From the NCBI RefSeq assembly GCF_029952525.1, contig NZ_JASAOF010000013.1:62001-126000 (forward strand): a stretch of 64,000 nucleotides of DNA, read 5' to 3'. The stretch is from Saccharopolyspora ipomoeae (lineage in GTDB: Bacteria; Actinomycetota; Actinomycetes; Mycobacteriales; Pseudonocardiaceae). Both the position numbers and the translations under genes were made by a program. The notes beneath the pieces are model-generated. The model was not told where the DNA came from and did not search any database. It worked only from the letters and a program-made list of their open reading frames with translations. Shown one piece after another: positions 9,484-18,000 of this stretch (its first letter is position 1; each line of letters opens with the position of its first letter).

Positions 9484-10251
9484 ATGACCAGCGCACTCGT
9501 GGTTCTGCTGATCGTGCTACTCGTGCTGGGCACCGCCGTGTGGTGGTCCCGGCGGAAGGTGCTGGCGCACCAGCGCAAGCAGTTGGAGGACGACAAGGCC
9601 GAGGCCCGCCGCTGGGTGGAGCGGCTGGGCGGTCAGGTCCTCAACCTCGTCGGCACCGATGAGGCCGCCAAGCAGGCCCTGGCCGACGCCTCCGAGCGGC
9701 ACGCCGCCGCGCTCACCCAGCTGGAGGCGGCCACCACGGCCAAGCAGGCCCGGCTGACCTCGGAGACGGCGATGGAGGGCCTGTACTACGTGCGCGCCGC
9801 ACGCCTGGCGATGGACATGGACCCCGGTCCGGAGCTGCCGGTCCTGACGGGTCAGCGCTACGCGGGTCACGTCGACGAGGACCGCGAGGTCGAGGTCGAC
9901 GGCAGGACGCAGGTCGCCTCGCCGCACCCGAGCGAGCGCACGCCGCACTACTACCCCGGCGGCACGGTCGCCGGGAAGCCGGTGCCCCAGGGCTGGTACA
10001 GCGACCCGTGGTGGAAGCCCGCCCTGGCCGCAGGCGTGTGGACCGCGGGTTCGTACGCGTTGATGTCGGCCATGTTCGTCGGCATGGCCACGGTCCCCGC
10101 GGAGGCCGCCTACGCAGACGGCTACGCGGACGGCGTGAACGCCGACGGCGCAGGCCCCGACGGGATGGACCCGGGAGCGGACGGCATGAACCCGGACACC
10201 TTCAACGACGGCGGCCTCGACGGCTTCGACCTCGGCGGCTTCGGCTTCTGA
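9484..10251 (+). CDS. Membrane-anchored protein with coiled coil, unknown
   Basis: The 255-residue product begins with one transmembrane helix (residues 4-20, LVVLLIVLLVLGTAVWW), followed by a basic charged helical stretch (about 24-95) with many Lys, Glu and Ala that could form a coiled coil. The middle has YYPGGTVAGKPVPQGWYSDPWWKP. Near residue 185 a second hydrophobic stretch (ALAAGVWTAGSYALMSAMFVGM) precedes a tail rich in Asp, Gly and Met (DGYADGVNADGAGPDG). The ATG has GGGAGG five bases upstream. I do not recognise a function; the layout resembles conserved actinobacterial membrane proteins of unknown role. Confidence 0.8.
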   Translation: MTSALVVLLIVLLVLGTAVWWSRRKVLAHQRKQLEDDKAEARRWVERLGGQVLNLVGTDEAAKQALADASERHAAALTQLEAATTAKQARLTSETAMEGLYYVRAARLAMDMDPGPELPVLTGQRYAGHVDEDREVEVDGRTQVASPHPSERTPHYYPGGTVAGKPVPQGWYSDPWWKPALAAGVWTAGSYALMSAMFVGMATVPAEAAYADGYADGVNADGAGPDGMDPGADGMNPDTFNDGGLDGFDLGGFGF

Positions 10252-10263
10252 CCGCTCGTCAAC

Positions 10264-10340
10264 GGACAGTTTTAGCCATCATCACCCATGATCAATGTCC
10301 GTTTTGCCCGGACAATCATGGCTAAAACTGTCCAGTGCCG
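10264..10340. repeat. 77-bp palindromic repeat, copy 1
   Basis: The outer arms GGACAGTTTTAGCCAT and ATGGCTAAAACTGTCC pair perfectly over 16 bp. Inside are two small hairpins, ATCA-CCCA-TGAT and TGTCCG-TTTTGCC-CGGACA, so the whole can fold as a three-way junction. It is followed by AGTGCCG, which is also present after copy 2 at 11904-11980. The two copies are in the same orientation and differ at five positions in the first 70 bases. Resembles a small non-autonomous palindromic element. Confidence 0.9.
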
Positions 10341-10360
10341 AGCCCGACGGCGCCCGCACC

Positions 10361-10621
10361 TCAACTCTCGGACTTGAGCGCGTCGCTGCAGAAGCGGCAA
10401 GTGGGGAAGCAGATCCAGTCGAGCTCGCTGGGGCGAGCGAGGGCGAGGTGTTCACCGCACACCGACATGGCGGCGCGCTCGCCGTCCCACCGGGTGCCTC
10501 GGAAGGCGTGGCGCGTTCCGCCGGTTTGATCGTGGTGCGGCACCGGGACCCGGAAGTGACGTTCCGACCGGGAGCCGACCTGTGCTGCCCGCTGAGAAGC
10601 GTTGTCGCTGTTCATGGTCAC
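10361..10621 (-). CDS. Small Cys/His-rich protein, partner of the XRE regulator
   Basis: An 86-residue frame that stays open behind the XRE regulator in the same direction, 75 bases apart. The C-terminal half has the pattern SVCGEHLALARPSELDWIC then FPTCRFC, giving Cys-x2-His and Cys-x2-Cys pairs that could hold a zinc ion. The N-terminus is uncertain: GTG at the first codon or ATG two codons later (MNSDNASQ), neither with a strong ribosome binding site. Small proteins of this kind often stand next to XRE-TPR regulators in actinomycetes, so a partner role is inferred. The opposite strand also has an open frame, which I treat as a shadow. Confidence 0.55.
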   Translation of the reverse strand: MTMNSDNASQRAAQVGSRSERHFRVPVPHHDQTGGTRHAFRGTRWDGERAAMSVCGEHLALARPSELDWICFPTCRFCSDALKSES

Positions 10622-10696
10622 GACTTCGGCGTCATCACGTCGCGGGTGGAGATGATGTTCCTCGTGCGAATGCTCCGGGCATGATTCGCATGAGCG

Positions 10697-11818
10697 CTAT
10701 CGGCCGGCGAGCGCGGAGAGGAGGCCTTCGAGGCTGTGCGGGGCTCGGCGACGTCGTGCTGCAGCGGCGGCGTCGGCCAGTCGCGAGGCCGCTCGGGCCG
10801 AGGTCACTTCCGCCGCCAGGTTCGCGACCTGGGTCGCTGCGCGTTCCGCTTCCGACCACGAGCGGACCTCCACCAGGGCGGCGACCAGGTTCGCGCCACC
10901 CAAGTAGGCCGCCCACCGGTAGCGGTCCGGAACCCCTTCGAGCGCAGCGGCGTAGCAATCCACTGCTCGGTCCGGACGTCCGATCGCGCGCCACATGCCG
11001 CCTTCGTGAGCGGTGAGCTCTCGCCGGTCCACCCACCAGGCCCACTCCGGGTCGGTGCTCTGGACGCTGGAATCGACCTCGGCCTGCGCACGGCGGATGA
11101 GCGTGAACGAGCGCTCGTCGCCCAGGGCGGCGGCAGCCCGCGCCCGTCGGAGAGCCGCCATGACTCGCACGCGCGGGCTGAGCCGGAAGCGTTCCATGAG
11201 TTCGACCGTTCGCAGGGCTTCCCGATCCTGCCCTGCCTCCTGAGCCAGCAAGGCCATGTTGCCCAGCAGGAACAGCTCCATGCCGGTGTCTCCGGCGAGC
11301 CTGGCCAGGTGGAGCGCCTCCAGGTTGAGCGCGCGGGCCTTGTCGTGCTGCTGGGCGTCGAACGCGAGCCATCCGGCGACTTCGCCGAGTTCCGCCACGG
11401 TGGCGGTGAAATCGGTTTCGAGCGAGGCCGGGACCATCCCGGAGGCCAGCCGCGCGGTCGCGGTCGTGAACATGCGGACGGCCATCGAGACGAGTTCCGC
11501 GCCCCCGTACCGACCGTCGAGCTGCACCAGGTTCGCAATGCTCCGACGCAGTTCGTCGACGTGGTCGCTGGTCACGGGCTCGCCACTGCGCGGGAGCAGC
11601 GCTGGCTCGGCCGGGAAGGCGCTGCGCACGAGGTCCCCGCCCACGCCCAGCACCTCGTCCAGGCGCTCGACGAGAGCCCGGGCCGGAACCGCGCGGTCGT
11701 TCTCCCAGCGGGACACCGCCGATTGGTCCACGTGAACGCGCTCGGCGAGCTGCGGTTGGGTGAGCCCCGACGCCGCGCGGTGCCGTCGCCGGACGCGACC
11801 GAACGACTCGTCTGTCAC
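10697..11818 (-). CDS. XRE-family regulator with TPR-like C-terminal domain
   Basis: A 373-residue protein. Residues about 5-60 form a Cro/C1-type helix-turn-helix (GLTQPQLAERVHVDQSAVSRWENDRAVP), where QSAVSRWE is the recognition helix. The remainder is alpha-helical with repeated Ala/Leu-rich pairs (for example ALRRARAAAALGDERSF and RAVDCYAAALEGVPD), the pattern of tetratricopeptide repeats. Such proteins in actinomycetes often sense a small signal or act with a small partner. GTG start with GGAGGTGG upstream. The gene and its small partner are bracketed by the two 77-bp repeats, which suggests that this two-gene unit, or the repeats around it, moved together. Confidence 0.88.
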   Translation of the reverse strand: MTDESFGRVRRRHRAASGLTQPQLAERVHVDQSAVSRWENDRAVPARALVERLDEVLGVGGDLVRSAFPAEPALLPRSGEPVTSDHVDELRRSIANLVQLDGRYGGAELVSMAVRMFTTATARLASGMVPASLETDFTATVAELGEVAGWLAFDAQQHDKARALNLEALHLARLAGDTGMELFLLGNMALLAQEAGQDREALRTVELMERFRLSPRVRVMAALRRARAAAALGDERSFTLIRRAQAEVDSSVQSTDPEWAWWVDRRELTAHEGGMWRAIGRPDRAVDCYAAALEGVPDRYRWAAYLGGANLVAALVEVRSWSEAERAATQVANLAAEVTSARAASRLADAAAAARRRRAPHSLEGLLSALAGR

Positions 11819-11903
11819 GGGTGAGCCACCTCCTGCCGGAGCCCGCAGCGGGCGAATGATCCCAGGCTAGCGGGGGCTGGGCGGGGGTTCGCGGCTCACC
11901 AGG

Positions 11904-11980
11904 GGACAGTTTTAGCCATAATCACCCATGATCGATGTCCGTTTTGCCCGGACAATTGTGGCTAGAACTGTCCAGTGCCG
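11904..11980. repeat. 77-bp palindromic repeat, copy 2
   Basis: Same layout and orientation as copy 1 at 10264: outer arms GGACAGTTTTAGCCA with a complement carrying two T-G wobble changes, two internal hairpins, and the trailing AGTGCCG. It ends next to the nei stop codon (stop at 11982-11984). The wobble-type differences would keep an RNA fold intact. Confidence 0.9.
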
Positions 11981-11981
11981 G

Positions 11982-12791
11982 TCATTCGGGTTGGCAGGTG
12001 GGGCACCAGTAGAGGTTGCGGGCGACGAGGTCGGCTCTGGCGATCTCGTCACCGCAGATGAGGCAGGGCATTCCGGCGCGGCGGTAGGTGTAGACCTCGC
12101 CGCCGTGGCGGTCCTGGCGCGGGGCTCTGCCGGTGGCCTCGGGGAGGTGTTCGGGGCGGACGGTGTCGATGCGGCCGACCTTGACGCCGTCGGCCATGAG
12201 CTCGACCAGGTCGGCCCAGATGAGCTCCCAGCGCTCGCGACCCAGGTCGCGTCCGGGCGTCATGGGCGGGATGCCGTGCCGGAACAGCACTTCGGCGCGG
12301 TAGACGTTGCCGACGCCGGCGAGCACCTTCTGATCCATCAGCAGCGCGGCGATGCTGGTGCGCGACTTCGAGATCCGCGTCCACGCGCGCTCGGGATCGG
12401 CGTCCACGCGCAGCGGGTCCGGGCCGAGCCGGTCGCGGACGGTCGCGACCTCGTCCGGGGTGATCAGCTCGCAGCGGGTGGGACCGCGCAGGTCGGTGAA
12501 GTGCGTTCGGCCGACGAGGCGCATCCGCACCTGCCCGCGCGGCTCGGTGACCGGCAGCTCGGTCTCGGTGAACGTGCCGTAGAGCCCGAGGTGGACGTGC
12601 ACCACGCGGTCCGCGCCGTAGCAGTGGAACAGGTGCTTGCCGTGCGCCTCAGCGCGCTCGAACACGGCTCCGTCCAGCTCCGATGCGCTGGAGGCGAAGC
12701 GCCCCTGCGGGCTGCTGACCCGGACCCGGGTGCCCGCGAACAGCTCCTGGTGCACCCCGGCGAGCCGGTGCAGCGTGTGGCCCTCCGGCAA
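11982..12791 (-). CDS. nei: Endonuclease VIII / Fpg-Nei family DNA glycosylase
   Basis: A 269-residue base-excision repair enzyme that removes oxidised bases and cuts the abasic site. The N-terminus MPEGHTLHRLA carries the catalytic Pro2 and Glu3; Pro must follow the initiator directly, which fixes the start at a TTG codon with GGAGG six bases upstream. The conserved Lys lies in AHGKHLFH. The helix-two-turn-helix segment includes LLMDQKVLAGVGNVYRAEVLF, and the C-terminal zinc finger is CLICGDEI...YWCPTCQ. MPEGHT rather than MPELPE favours Nei over Fpg (MutM). It stands in the same relative place as M. tuberculosis Rv2464c between tig and the nitroreductase gene. Confidence 0.93.
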   Translation of the reverse strand: MPEGHTLHRLAGVHQELFAGTRVRVSSPQGRFASSASELDGAVFERAEAHGKHLFHCYGADRVVHVHLGLYGTFTETELPVTEPRGQVRMRLVGRTHFTDLRGPTRCELITPDEVATVRDRLGPDPLRVDADPERAWTRISKSRTSIAALLMDQKVLAGVGNVYRAEVLFRHGIPPMTPGRDLGRERWELIWADLVELMADGVKVGRIDTVRPEHLPEATGRAPRQDRHGGEVYTYRRAGMPCLICGDEIARADLVARNLYWCPTCQPE

Positions 12792-12868
12792 AACCGTCCT
12801 CCCGAAGTCGTTGTGCGCGCGGGAGAAAAGTCAAGCACACGGGCGTCGCACCACCCGCCCGGGGATGC

Positions 12869-13174
12869 TCAGATGAGGACCCAGACCACAACCGATTCGA
12901 CCAGGTAGACCGCCGTGCACCAGAGCGCGATCCACAGCCCTCGACGCACCGGCTGCTCGGCGGGCCGCAGGAGCCCGGCGAGGAACGCGACCAGCACCAC
13001 CGCCACCGCCCCGGCGATCAGCCACAACCCGGCGCCCAGCGCGCAGTCGGGCTCTGGGCAGGTCGAACCGGGCCCGCCGAGGAGCAGCGGGGAGAGTGCG
13101 CTGTTGGCGAAGAACAGCACGCCGACGCCGATGGCGGTCGCGATCAGCGCGGTGAGAGCGGCGTAGAGACGCAT
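12869..13174 (-). CDS. Small three-helix membrane protein, unknown
   Basis: The 101-residue product starts MRLYAALTALIATAIGVGVLF. Three hydrophobic segments are visible, at about residues 4-28, 50-70 and 79-101, with CPEPDCALGAG in the loop between the first and second, where two Cys could form a disulfide outside the membrane. No family recognised. It is transcribed away from the metallo-beta-lactamase-fold gene, with only 48 bases between the two starts, so the two share a short divergent promoter region. Confidence 0.7.
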   Translation of the reverse strand: MRLYAALTALIATAIGVGVLFFANSALSPLLLGGPGSTCPEPDCALGAGLWLIAGAVAVVLVAFLAGLLRPAEQPVRRGLWIALWCTAVYLVESVVVWVLI

Positions 13175-13222
13175 CTGCCGAGTCTGGCAGAGATCAGCTG
13201 GGGGTCGCACTAGGCTTCCCGC

Positions 13223-13999
13223 GTGGACGACACCTGGATCGAACTCGCGGCGGGCGTGTTCGCCCGGCGCCACGCCGAGCTGGACCTGACTACCGGCCTC
13301 GTAGTCGGCGACGAGGCGGCGCTGGTGATCGACACCCGGGGCGATCACCGCCAGGGCGCCGAGCTCGCCGAGGCGGTCCGCGAGATCACCGCGCTGCCGC
13401 TGCGGATCGCCCTCACGCACGGCCACTTCGACCACTGCTTCGGCACCTCCGCGTTCCTCCCGGCCCCGGTGTGGGCGCAGGCCCGGTGCCCGCACTTCCT
13501 CGACCGCACCGCCGTCGACCAGCGCGAACACTGGGTCGCCCACTACCGCGAGCAGGGCGACGCCGACACCGCCGACGCGCTCGCCGCCTCCGCACCGGCC
13601 CTCCCCGACCACCTCGTCACCGACACCGCCGTGCTCGACCTCGGCGGCCGGGAGGTGCACCTGCACCACTTCGGCCCCGGCCACACCGATCACGACCTCG
13701 TCGCGCACGTCCCCGACGCCGCGGTGGTCTTCGCCGGAGACCTGGTCGAGCAGGGCGCTCCCCCGGACTTCGAGGACGCCCACCCCCTGCACTGGCCCTC
13801 CACAGTGGACGCACTCCTCGACCTGAACCCCACCACCGTGGTCCCCGGCCACGGACTCCCCGTCACGGCGGAGTTCGCACGGGACCAATCGGCGGACCTG
13901 GCCCGCCTCGCCGACGTCTGCCGCGGCCGGACATCACCGGACGAATCACCCTTCCCGCCGGAAACCACCCGGTCAGCGCTAGACCGTTCAGCCCAGTGA
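13223..13999 (+). CDS. Metallo-beta-lactamase-fold hydrolase
   Basis: A 258-residue soluble protein with the complete set of metal ligands of the fold: THGHFDH near residue 66, GHTDHD, FAGDL and PGHGLP. These bind two metal ions and activate water for hydrolysis. The short hydrophobic insert between the first and second ligand sets and the sequence DTRGDHRQGAELAEAVREIT resemble glyoxalase II-like and SoxH-like members rather than true beta-lactamases, so a thioester or lactone substrate is more likely than an antibiotic. GTG start. No pathway neighbours help to name a substrate. Confidence 0.87.
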   Translation: MDDTWIELAAGVFARRHAELDLTTGLVVGDEAALVIDTRGDHRQGAELAEAVREITALPLRIALTHGHFDHCFGTSAFLPAPVWAQARCPHFLDRTAVDQREHWVAHYREQGDADTADALAASAPALPDHLVTDTAVLDLGGREVHLHHFGPGHTDHDLVAHVPDAAVVFAGDLVEQGAPPDFEDAHPLHWPSTVDALLDLNPTTVVPGHGLPVTAEFARDQSADLARLADVCRGRTSPDESPFPPETTRSALDRSAQ

Positions 14000-14119
14000 A
14001 TGGCATCGTTCGGCCGCATTGTGCTAGTCGATGGCACCGACCGGACCGAGCACACGTCACACTGACCGGAGCCACGAAGCCGCACTGCACGTGCCGTTTG
14101 AGCCGGGGGAAGGCTGATC

Positions 14120-14680
14120 ATGTCTGGACGGGACTTCGACGCGTCGAGCGAGGAGAAGGTCGCGCGGAACGCCGCGCTGCGGAACCAGATCGACGACATG
14201 CTCGACGACCTGCGCAAGCGCACCGCCGACATCCAGGAGAAGCGGGAAAGCGCCGCGCGGCAGACGTTCGAGGCCACCTCCGACGACGGCCTGGTCAGCG
14301 CCCGGGTGGACGCGACCGGGACCGTGCAGGAAGTCCGCCTGTCGGACAAGGCGTTCGAGCGCACCAACCCGGAGAAGCTGGCGCGGTCGATCACCAGCGT
14401 GATCCGGGAGGCCTCCGGGACCGCGCAGCGGCAGCTGCAGTCCGAGTTCGCGCCGCTGGCCGACACCTCGCACGTTCCCGAGGTGCCCGGGATGCCGTCG
14501 TTGCAGGGCCTGCTCAACAGCGGTCCGCTGGTCGCACCGCCCGATCCCGAAGCCGAGCGCGCCCAGCGCCGCAGCGAGGAGTCCCACTCCGGCCGTGCCG
14601 CGTCCGCACCGCAGGTGCAGGCCGGACCGGACGACTGGGACGACGACTGGGAGAGCAACCGCCGAGGTGGCCGCCGATGA
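14120..14680 (+). CDS. YbaB/EbfC-like protein, first gene of a type VII secretion toxin locus
   Basis: A 186-residue protein with an N-terminal helix of about 45 residues (NQIDDMLDDLRKRTADIQEKRESAARQ), then DDGLVSARVDATGTVQEVRLSDKAF, the strand signature of the YbaB/EbfC fold, and a Ser/Asp/Trp-rich C-terminal tail. YbaB-like proteins bind DNA in other settings, but in actinomycetes they often stand directly before WXG100 genes, where they are thought to act in ESX secretion loci (EspL-like). ATG with GGGGAAGG upstream. It overlaps the next gene by four bases (ATGA), so the two are translated together. Confidence 0.85.
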   Translation: MSGRDFDASSEEKVARNAALRNQIDDMLDDLRKRTADIQEKRESAARQTFEATSDDGLVSARVDATGTVQEVRLSDKAFERTNPEKLARSITSVIREASGTAQRQLQSEFAPLADTSHVPEVPGMPSLQGLLNSGPLVAPPDPEAERAQRRSEESHSGRAASAPQVQAGPDDWDDDWESNRRGGRR

Positions 14681-15006
14681 GCGGCAAGATGCGGATGCAG
14701 CCCGAGGAGATCCGCTCGGGCGGCAAGAAGATCGGCAACGCGGGGGACGACCTCGACCAGGTCCTGAACACCCTCAAGTCCTCTTTGGACGGCGAAGGCG
14801 AGTGCTGGGGCGACGACGAGGCCGGCCAGAAGTTCGGCGGTGACTACACCAAGGGCCGCGACAGCGTCCTGGAGAGCCTGAAGAAGGTGGTCAAGGCGCT
14901 CGGCGACATCGACGACAACCTCAAAGCCACCGCCGACGACACCGAATCCGGCGACGAGCAGAGCGCGAGCGGCATCGGCAAGTCCGGCTCGAACATGCCT
15001 CGGTAG
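14677..15006 (+). CDS. WXG100-like type VII secretion protein
   Basis: A 109-residue helical protein. The two predicted helices are separated by CWGDDEAGQKFGGDY, a variant of the W-x-G turn of ESX substrates with Gly directly after Trp. The first helix contains EIRSGGKKIGNAGDDLDQVLNTLKS and the second DSVLESLKKVVKALGDIDDNL. It would be a small secretion partner that pairs with the toxin N-terminus. It starts inside the stop codon of the YbaB-like gene and ends 14 bases before the toxin start, so all three are one operon. No ESX core genes (eccA-E) are in the window; secretion must use a machine encoded elsewhere. Confidence 0.88.
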   Translation: MSGKMRMQPEEIRSGGKKIGNAGDDLDQVLNTLKSSLDGEGECWGDDEAGQKFGGDYTKGRDSVLESLKKVVKALGDIDDNLKATADDTESGDEQSASGIGKSGSNMPR

Positions 15007-15020
15007 GGAGTTGACCACAC

Positions 15021-18000
15021 GTGAGCATCGAGATGCCCGACGAGGTCAAGTGGCTGCTGCCGATCGTCGTCGGGCAGTCCTGGCCGGAGGGTGACGAGGA
15101 CGCCATGCGCCGGATGGCCGACGCGTGGCGCACGGCCGCCGAAGGCATCGACGGCGTCCGGAACTCCGCCAACGGCGGTGCGCAGCAGGCCAAGTCCGCG
15201 ATGGAGGGCCAGACCGCGGACGCGTTCACCAAGCTGTGGAAGGACATCGGCGACGGCGGCGACGCGGCCCTGCCGAAGCTCAAGGAAGCGTGCGAGAAGC
15301 TCGCGAAGTCCTGCGACGACGCGGCCCTCGACGTCGAGCACACCAAGCTCACCATCATCGCGTCGCTGATCGCGCTGGCCATCCAGATCGCCGCGATGAT
15401 CGCCGCCGCACCGGCCACCTTCGGAGCCTCCACCGCCGGTATCGCCGCAGCTCAGGGCATCACCCGAGCCGTGGTGCTGCAGATCTTCAAGCAGCTCGTG
15501 TTCAGCATCCTCAAGAACGTCGCCATCGAGGTCGCGACGTCGGTGGCGATCGAGTTCGCGGTGCAGGGCACCCAGGTCGCGATGGGCACCCGCGACGGCC
15601 TCGACGGCGGCAAGTTCAAGGACGCCGCGATCAGCGGTGCCATCGGCGGCGCCGTGGGCGGCGTCTTCGAAGGCGCGGGCAAGGCGTTCGGCAAGGGCGC
15701 CGGCGACGCCCTCGGCGACGCGGCCGGTGACGCGGCGGGCAACGCGGGTACCGCCGCCGGGCGCGCGGCGGGCGACGCCGCAGGTGAGGCGGCCGGTGAG
15801 GCCGCCGAGAGCGCGGCGAAGTCCATCGGCAAGGAGGCCCTGAAGGAAGGCGCGCTCGGTGCCGCCCAAGGCGCGGTGGGCAGCGCGGCCGAACAGCTCA
15901 TCACCGAGGGCAAGCTCGACTGGAGCGACGTCGGCACCGGCGCGATGTCCGGCGGCGCGACCGGATCGCTCATGGGCGGCATCGGCGGCGCGAAGAACGA
16001 GTTCGGCGGCGTCGACGTGCCCGACACCGACGGCGGCTCGTCGGGGTCGTCGGACTCGGGTGGGTCTTCGTCGGACAGCTCGTCGTCCAGCTCCGGGTCG
16101 TCTTCGGACAGCTCTTCGTCGACCGACTCGGGATCGTCGTCCGACAGCGGGTCCTCCGATTCCGGCTCGTCCGACGGCGGGCCCTCCGATTCGAGCGCGT
16201 CCTCCTCCGACAGCGGCTCCGACTCGGGTGGAGCGTCGTCAGACAGCTCGTCGTCCGACTCGGGGTCGTCCGAAAGCCGTTCCTCGTCCTCCGACAGCGG
16301 GTCTTCGTCGACCGATCCCGGCTCGTCCACTTCGGACTCACCGGGCTCGTCGTCCTCCGATTCCGGTTCCGGCTCGACGTCGGACTCCTCGCCAGACAGC
16401 CGTTCCTCGTCGGATTCCGGGTCGTCCTCGGACTCGGGTTCGAGCCGCGCCGCGGATTCCGGCGGTTCGTCGTCGGATTCCGGTGTCTCGACCGCCAGCA
16501 CCTCGGATTCCCCCAACACCTCGGATTCCCCCAGCAGCTCGTCGGGCTCGCAGACCTCGGACGGCCCGTCCAGCGCGGATTCCTCGTCGGGCTCCGACGC
16601 GAGGTCGAGCTCCGACGGCGGTTCCTCCGCCGCTGACGCGCGCTCCTCCGCCGACACCGGCTCGTCCGGAGGCGGCACGACCGATCCGGGCCGCTCCGAC
16701 GCACCGTCCTCTTCGGACTCCTCCAGCTCGTCGTCGAACGGTTCCTCCGGCAGCGGCGGGGCTTCCGGCGGAGGTGGAATGTCCCAGGCCGGCGGAGGCG
16801 GATCGTCGAGCTCGCACTCGGGTGGTTCCGGCGGCGGATCGTTCAGCGGCACGCTGCCCGTCGACGGCGACCGCGCACCGAGCTCCCCGGCGAGCACGGC
16901 GGCGGCGAACGTGGACGCCCCCGCAGCCCCCGCCCCCAGCGCAGCCGGTCCCGCTCCGGCCGCTCCGCGCGCGGACCAGCCCGCAGCGGGTGGCCCGGTG
17001 GGTGGCGGCATGGCCGGTGGCGCCCCGGGCACGACCGGTGGAGCGGGTGCGACGCCGTCCGCAGGAGGCGGCCGCCCCGGCGGCAGCGGCGGCTGGACGG
17101 GAACCGCGGGTTCCCCCGGCGCGGCGGCCCGCCCGATGGGCGGTGACCTGGGCACGCGCCCGGACGCGCCCCGCACCACGCCCCGTGGTGCGGACTCCCC
17201 GTCGCGTCCCGACACCGGCGTCCCCCAGCAGCGCACCTCGCGCCCGGACTCCCCCACGTCCACCCGGCCCGACGCCACGACACCCCGCCCGGACGGCCCG
17301 GGCCAGCGCCCCGGCGCCCCCAGGACGGAAACCCCTGGTCAGCACCCTGATGGCAGCCGTCCGGACGGGTCCAGGCCGAACGGATCCGATCAGACACCGG
17401 ATGGTCCCGGCCAGGGTCAGGACGGCCCGGACGGCGCTCGCCCGGAGAGCTCCGATTCCCCCGACCAGCGCCACGACGGCCCGGACCACGACTCCGACCG
17501 GCCCCGCGACGCCGAACCCGGCACCCCGGAGCGCCAGGAGCAGCTCGACCAGGCCGAGTCCACCCGCCAGGAGACCCCGGCGGGCTCGTCGTTCCACGAC
17601 GACCCGAGGATGCGCGACCTGGCGGACCGGGTCCCGGACGACGGCGTCCACCACACGGTCGACGCACACGCCTTACCCGACGGCCGGGTCCGCATCGGCG
17701 ACCACACGTTCTCGGCGAAGGAATTCGCCGACATGCTCCGCCGGGACCCGAACTTCGACGGCACCAAACCGGTCCGCCTCCTCTCCTGCGACGCAGGCAC
17801 CAGCGGCCTGGCCCGCGACCTGTCGAACGAGCTCGGAGTCCCCGTCACCGCCCCCAACGGCCTCGCCTGGACCGACGGCAACGGCCGGGTCTTCGCCACC
17901 GACATGGGACCCGACGGCCGCCCCGGCTGGCCCCCGAACGGCACCTGGGAAACCCACCACCCCGACGGCACCACCACCCCCTCCAGCAACGACGGCTTCC

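Noticed and set aside
10295..10684. A 129-codon plus-strand frame opposite the small Cys/His-rich gene
   Set aside because: It begins inside the palindromic repeat and has no ribosome binding site; the minus-strand frame has Cys/His pairs and follows the XRE gene.
16030..16800. Ser/Asp codon-rich tract taken as a repeat array or as an acidic gene on the minus strand
   Set aside because: It is in frame in the toxin gene between recognisable domains; the Glu/Asp/Pro-rich minus-strand frame is its shadow.
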